Assembly: GCF_014844095.1 (NCBI RefSeq)
Contig: NZ_CP062163.1
Span: forward strand, 4,063,501 to 4,127,500
Reading direction: 5' to 3'
Source of the DNA: Brevibacillus sp. JNUCC-41
GTDB taxonomy: Bacteria > Bacillota > Bacilli > Bacillales > DSM-1321
DNA: 64,000 nt
How positions within the stretch are numbered: position 1 is the stretch's first letter; the number at the start of each line of letters is the position of its first letter. The notes beneath the pieces were generated by a model. The model was given only the letters and a program-made list of their open reading frames with translations, was not told the DNA's origin and did no database searches. Shown here in pieces: positions 62,554 to 64,000 of the stretch. The translations under genes were made by a program, and so were the position numbers.

Positions 62554-63726
62554 TCATTCAAATGTTCCCTTTATCAAAGGAATGCCTTTTTCTACCATAA
62601 CTTGTCCTCTTGCCATTACCGTGCTGATTGCCAAATTTTCCTTTTGCAATAGTACGATATCTGCATCCATCCCGGTTTGGATATTGCCCTTGTTTGATAG
62701 TTTCAGCACTTGTGCGGGATTAGTGGTGATGACCTTCAGTGCCGTTTCAAGGGGAATTCCTTCTTCTAAAACAGAATCACGCACTTCCTGATATAGCGAA
62801 GATACTTTTCCCACTTGAAGGCCCGCATACTCTCCATGGGTGTTGAAAAACGGGAGGCTGGCCTGTCCGTCAGAAGAGAAGGTAATGTGTTCGACTGGTA
62901 TCCCTTCTTCAAGCATCATTCGCAAGGCAATGCTGCACTTCACTTCGCCATCATCCAGAAACTGAGGAATGGTGCTTGTTGTAAAGTCTACGTACCCGCC
63001 GCGCTTAGCGTAATCAATTCCCGCCTTGAATAATTCTTCATTTCGGTTGATATGTGTCGGGTGGAGCTGCCGAATCGGAATGTTGGTTTTATCAGCAATA
63101 GCATGTAACAACGAGAGCTCGCCATCTCCATCTCCTACATGAACTTCTAAAATACCTGCTTTTCCTGACAGAATACCGCCGTTGCGTGCCGCTGCGGCGA
63201 TTTTGGCCAATTCTTCAAAAGTGGGTTCTGATGATCTATGGTCCGAGATGGCAATCTCCCCGACACCGATGATTTTGTCGATGAAAATAAGGTCATCTTC
63301 GATTTTTCCTGTCAATGTTTTTACTGGCACTTGGTAGGAACCTGTATGAATGAAGCAGGAAATACCCTCTTCTTCAAGAGCCCGGGCCTTGGCAAGCAGG
63401 CTTTCCATTCTACGCGTAGTTCCGTCCGTACCGAGCAAGCCGACCAGGGTTGTAATGCCGGAAGTCGTAATATCCGTAAGCATCAGCTCGGGGGTGCGGG
63501 TTTTGAATCCGCCCTCACCGCCTCCGCCAATAATATGAACATGTGAATCTATGAAACCTGGAACAACTAGAAGGTTGGTCGCATCAATGATATGAATAGG
63601 AGCAAAGTTGTTAGGAATTTCGATTCTGTCATCGATGAATGCAATTTTATCATTTGTGATCAAAACGTCTTTCCGTCCTAAGTAATTGGGTGAGTATATC
63701 TCGCCATTTTTGATTAAAGTAAGCAA
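62554..63726 (-). CDS. iadA: Isoaspartyl dipeptidase (beta-aspartyl peptidase)
   Basis: The start is TTG 63726, about ten bases after GGAGG, which gives 390 residues, the size of E. coli IadA. It belongs to the amidohydrolase superfamily: VPGFIDSHVHIIGGGGEGGF provides two metal His, GEIAISDHRSSEP and LEVHVGDGDGEL further ligand residues, and ITFSSDGQASLP the catalytic Asp. It hydrolyses beta-Asp dipeptides from damaged proteins. An adjacent YfcC-like carrier gene on the same strand, 37 bp upstream, is often paired with it. Confidence 0.95.
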   Translation of the reverse strand: MLTLIKNGEIYSPNYLGRKDVLITNDKIAFIDDRIEIPNNFAPIHIIDATNLLVVPGFIDSHVHIIGGGGEGGFKTRTPELMLTDITTSGITTLVGLLGTDGTTRRMESLLAKARALEEEGISCFIHTGSYQVPVKTLTGKIEDDLIFIDKIIGVGEIAISDHRSSEPTFEELAKIAAAARNGGILSGKAGILEVHVGDGDGELSLLHAIADKTNIPIRQLHPTHINRNEELFKAGIDYAKRGGYVDFTTSTIPQFLDDGEVKCSIALRMMLEEGIPVEHITFSSDGQASLPFFNTHGEYAGLQVGKVSSLYQEVRDSVLEEGIPLETALKVITTNPAQVLKLSNKGNIQTGMDADIVLLQKENLAISTVMARGQVMVEKGIPLIKGTFE

Positions 63727-63763
63727 TGTGTTTTTTCCTCCTGTGATTAATTCATGATTTTTA

Positions 63764-64000
63764 TCAGAATGGACCATATCCGATGAAGTGAGCCATGATG
63801 ACGGCTATTAATCCGATTAGATATTGAATGAGTACCAGGGGCAGGATCCACTTCGCCCATTTTGTCCAAGGTATGCCTGCAATTGCCAAGCCCGCCATCA
63901 AGGTGGTTGCGGTCGGGAAAATCATATTTCCAATTCCGTCCGCAAAAGAGAAAGACAACACCGCAGTTTGACGTGTAATATCCAATAAGTCTGCGAGCGG
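63764..64000 (-). CDS. YfcC-family (UIT6/ArgO-like) carrier, C-terminal part
   Basis: The frame is open from the right edge to TGA 63764. LLDITRQTAVLSFSFADGIG, NMIFPTATTLMAGLAIAGIP and WTKWAKWILPLVLIQYLIGL are the terminal helices of YfcC/C4-dicarboxylate-like carriers (the FsFxDGxxNxxxPT motif). Gene pairs of this carrier with iadA are common, implying uptake of aspartyl dipeptides or amino acids. The start lies outside the window. Confidence 0.85.
   Translation of the reverse strand, partial: PLADLLDITRQTAVLSFSFADGIGNMIFPTATTLMAGLAIAGIPWTKWAKWILPLVLIQYLIGLIAVIMAHFIGYGPF

Overview
The window is a low-GC Bacillaceae chromosome segment. Gene order and family content (HU, RidA, paired SMR exporters, XerS, a hut cluster, a ycsF/kipI/kipA-type 5-oxoprolinase operon, YumC-like ferredoxin reductase) suggest Peribacillus/Bacillus simplex-like bacteria; this is inference from families, not a database match. 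No rRNA, tRNA or CRISPR array was seen. About the first 36 kb is accessory and heavily decayed: I count more than fifteen broken genes or remnants of genes and insertion sequences. From about 36.8 kb onward the DNA is mostly intact catabolic operons.

Layout. 1-3.0 kb: tail of an MFS transporter, a collapsed duplicate of a TIM-barrel isomerase gene, a frameshifted ridA, the intact isomerase, and a paired SMR efflux operon behind a palindromic operator. 3.2-4.4 kb: decayed HU gene and repeat-containing DNA. 4403-9822: a Tn3-family transposon with 38-bp inverted repeats and a 5-bp target duplication, carrying a DJ-1/PfpI protein and a WYL regulator; its resolvase and transposase are both broken. 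10-17 kb: IS3 and IS6 remnants, a GNAT pseudogene, an AraC regulator, a class III aminotransferase and an acyl-CoA ligase with remnants of an APC permease and an alcohol dehydrogenase between them. 17-24 kb: R2-like ligand-binding oxidase, lipoproteins, secreted protein, IDEAL-domain protein, 2-hydroxyacid dehydrogenase, decayed mscL. 24.6-28.5 kb: M48 membrane peptidase plus a two-gene VirD4/TraG-like ATPase pair in which the second member has a degenerate P-loop. 29.7-36.5 kb: secreted M14 carboxypeptidase, small peptides, a HepT/MntA toxin-antitoxin pair, XerS and a broken MFS gene.

36.8-48.3 kb is a histidine and amino-acid catabolic region: AraC-type regulator, hutU-hutI, two MFS transporters, a histidine ammonia-lyase homologue that lacks the Ala-Ser-Gly cofactor tripeptide, and a sarcosine-oxidase-like flavoenzyme. 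48.6-54.9 kb is the 5-oxoproline module (pxpA, ycsG, ycsI, pxpB, pxpC, IclR regulator). 55-62 kb holds an amino-acid-dehydrogenase-like gene, an MFS transporter, an SDR, an alpha/beta hydrolase, a 4Fe-4S ferredoxin and its reductase, resembling a ring- or terpene-degradation set without its oxygenase. The window ends with iadA (isoaspartyl dipeptidase) and the C-terminus of a YfcC-like carrier.

Most interesting points: the ammonia-lyase missing exactly its cofactor tripeptide, the complete-ended transposon with unusual cargo, the active/degenerate ATPase pair, repeated palindromes shared between promoters, and two independent cases (isomerase gene and hutI) where a duplicate gene collapsed by internal deletion while its partner stayed intact.
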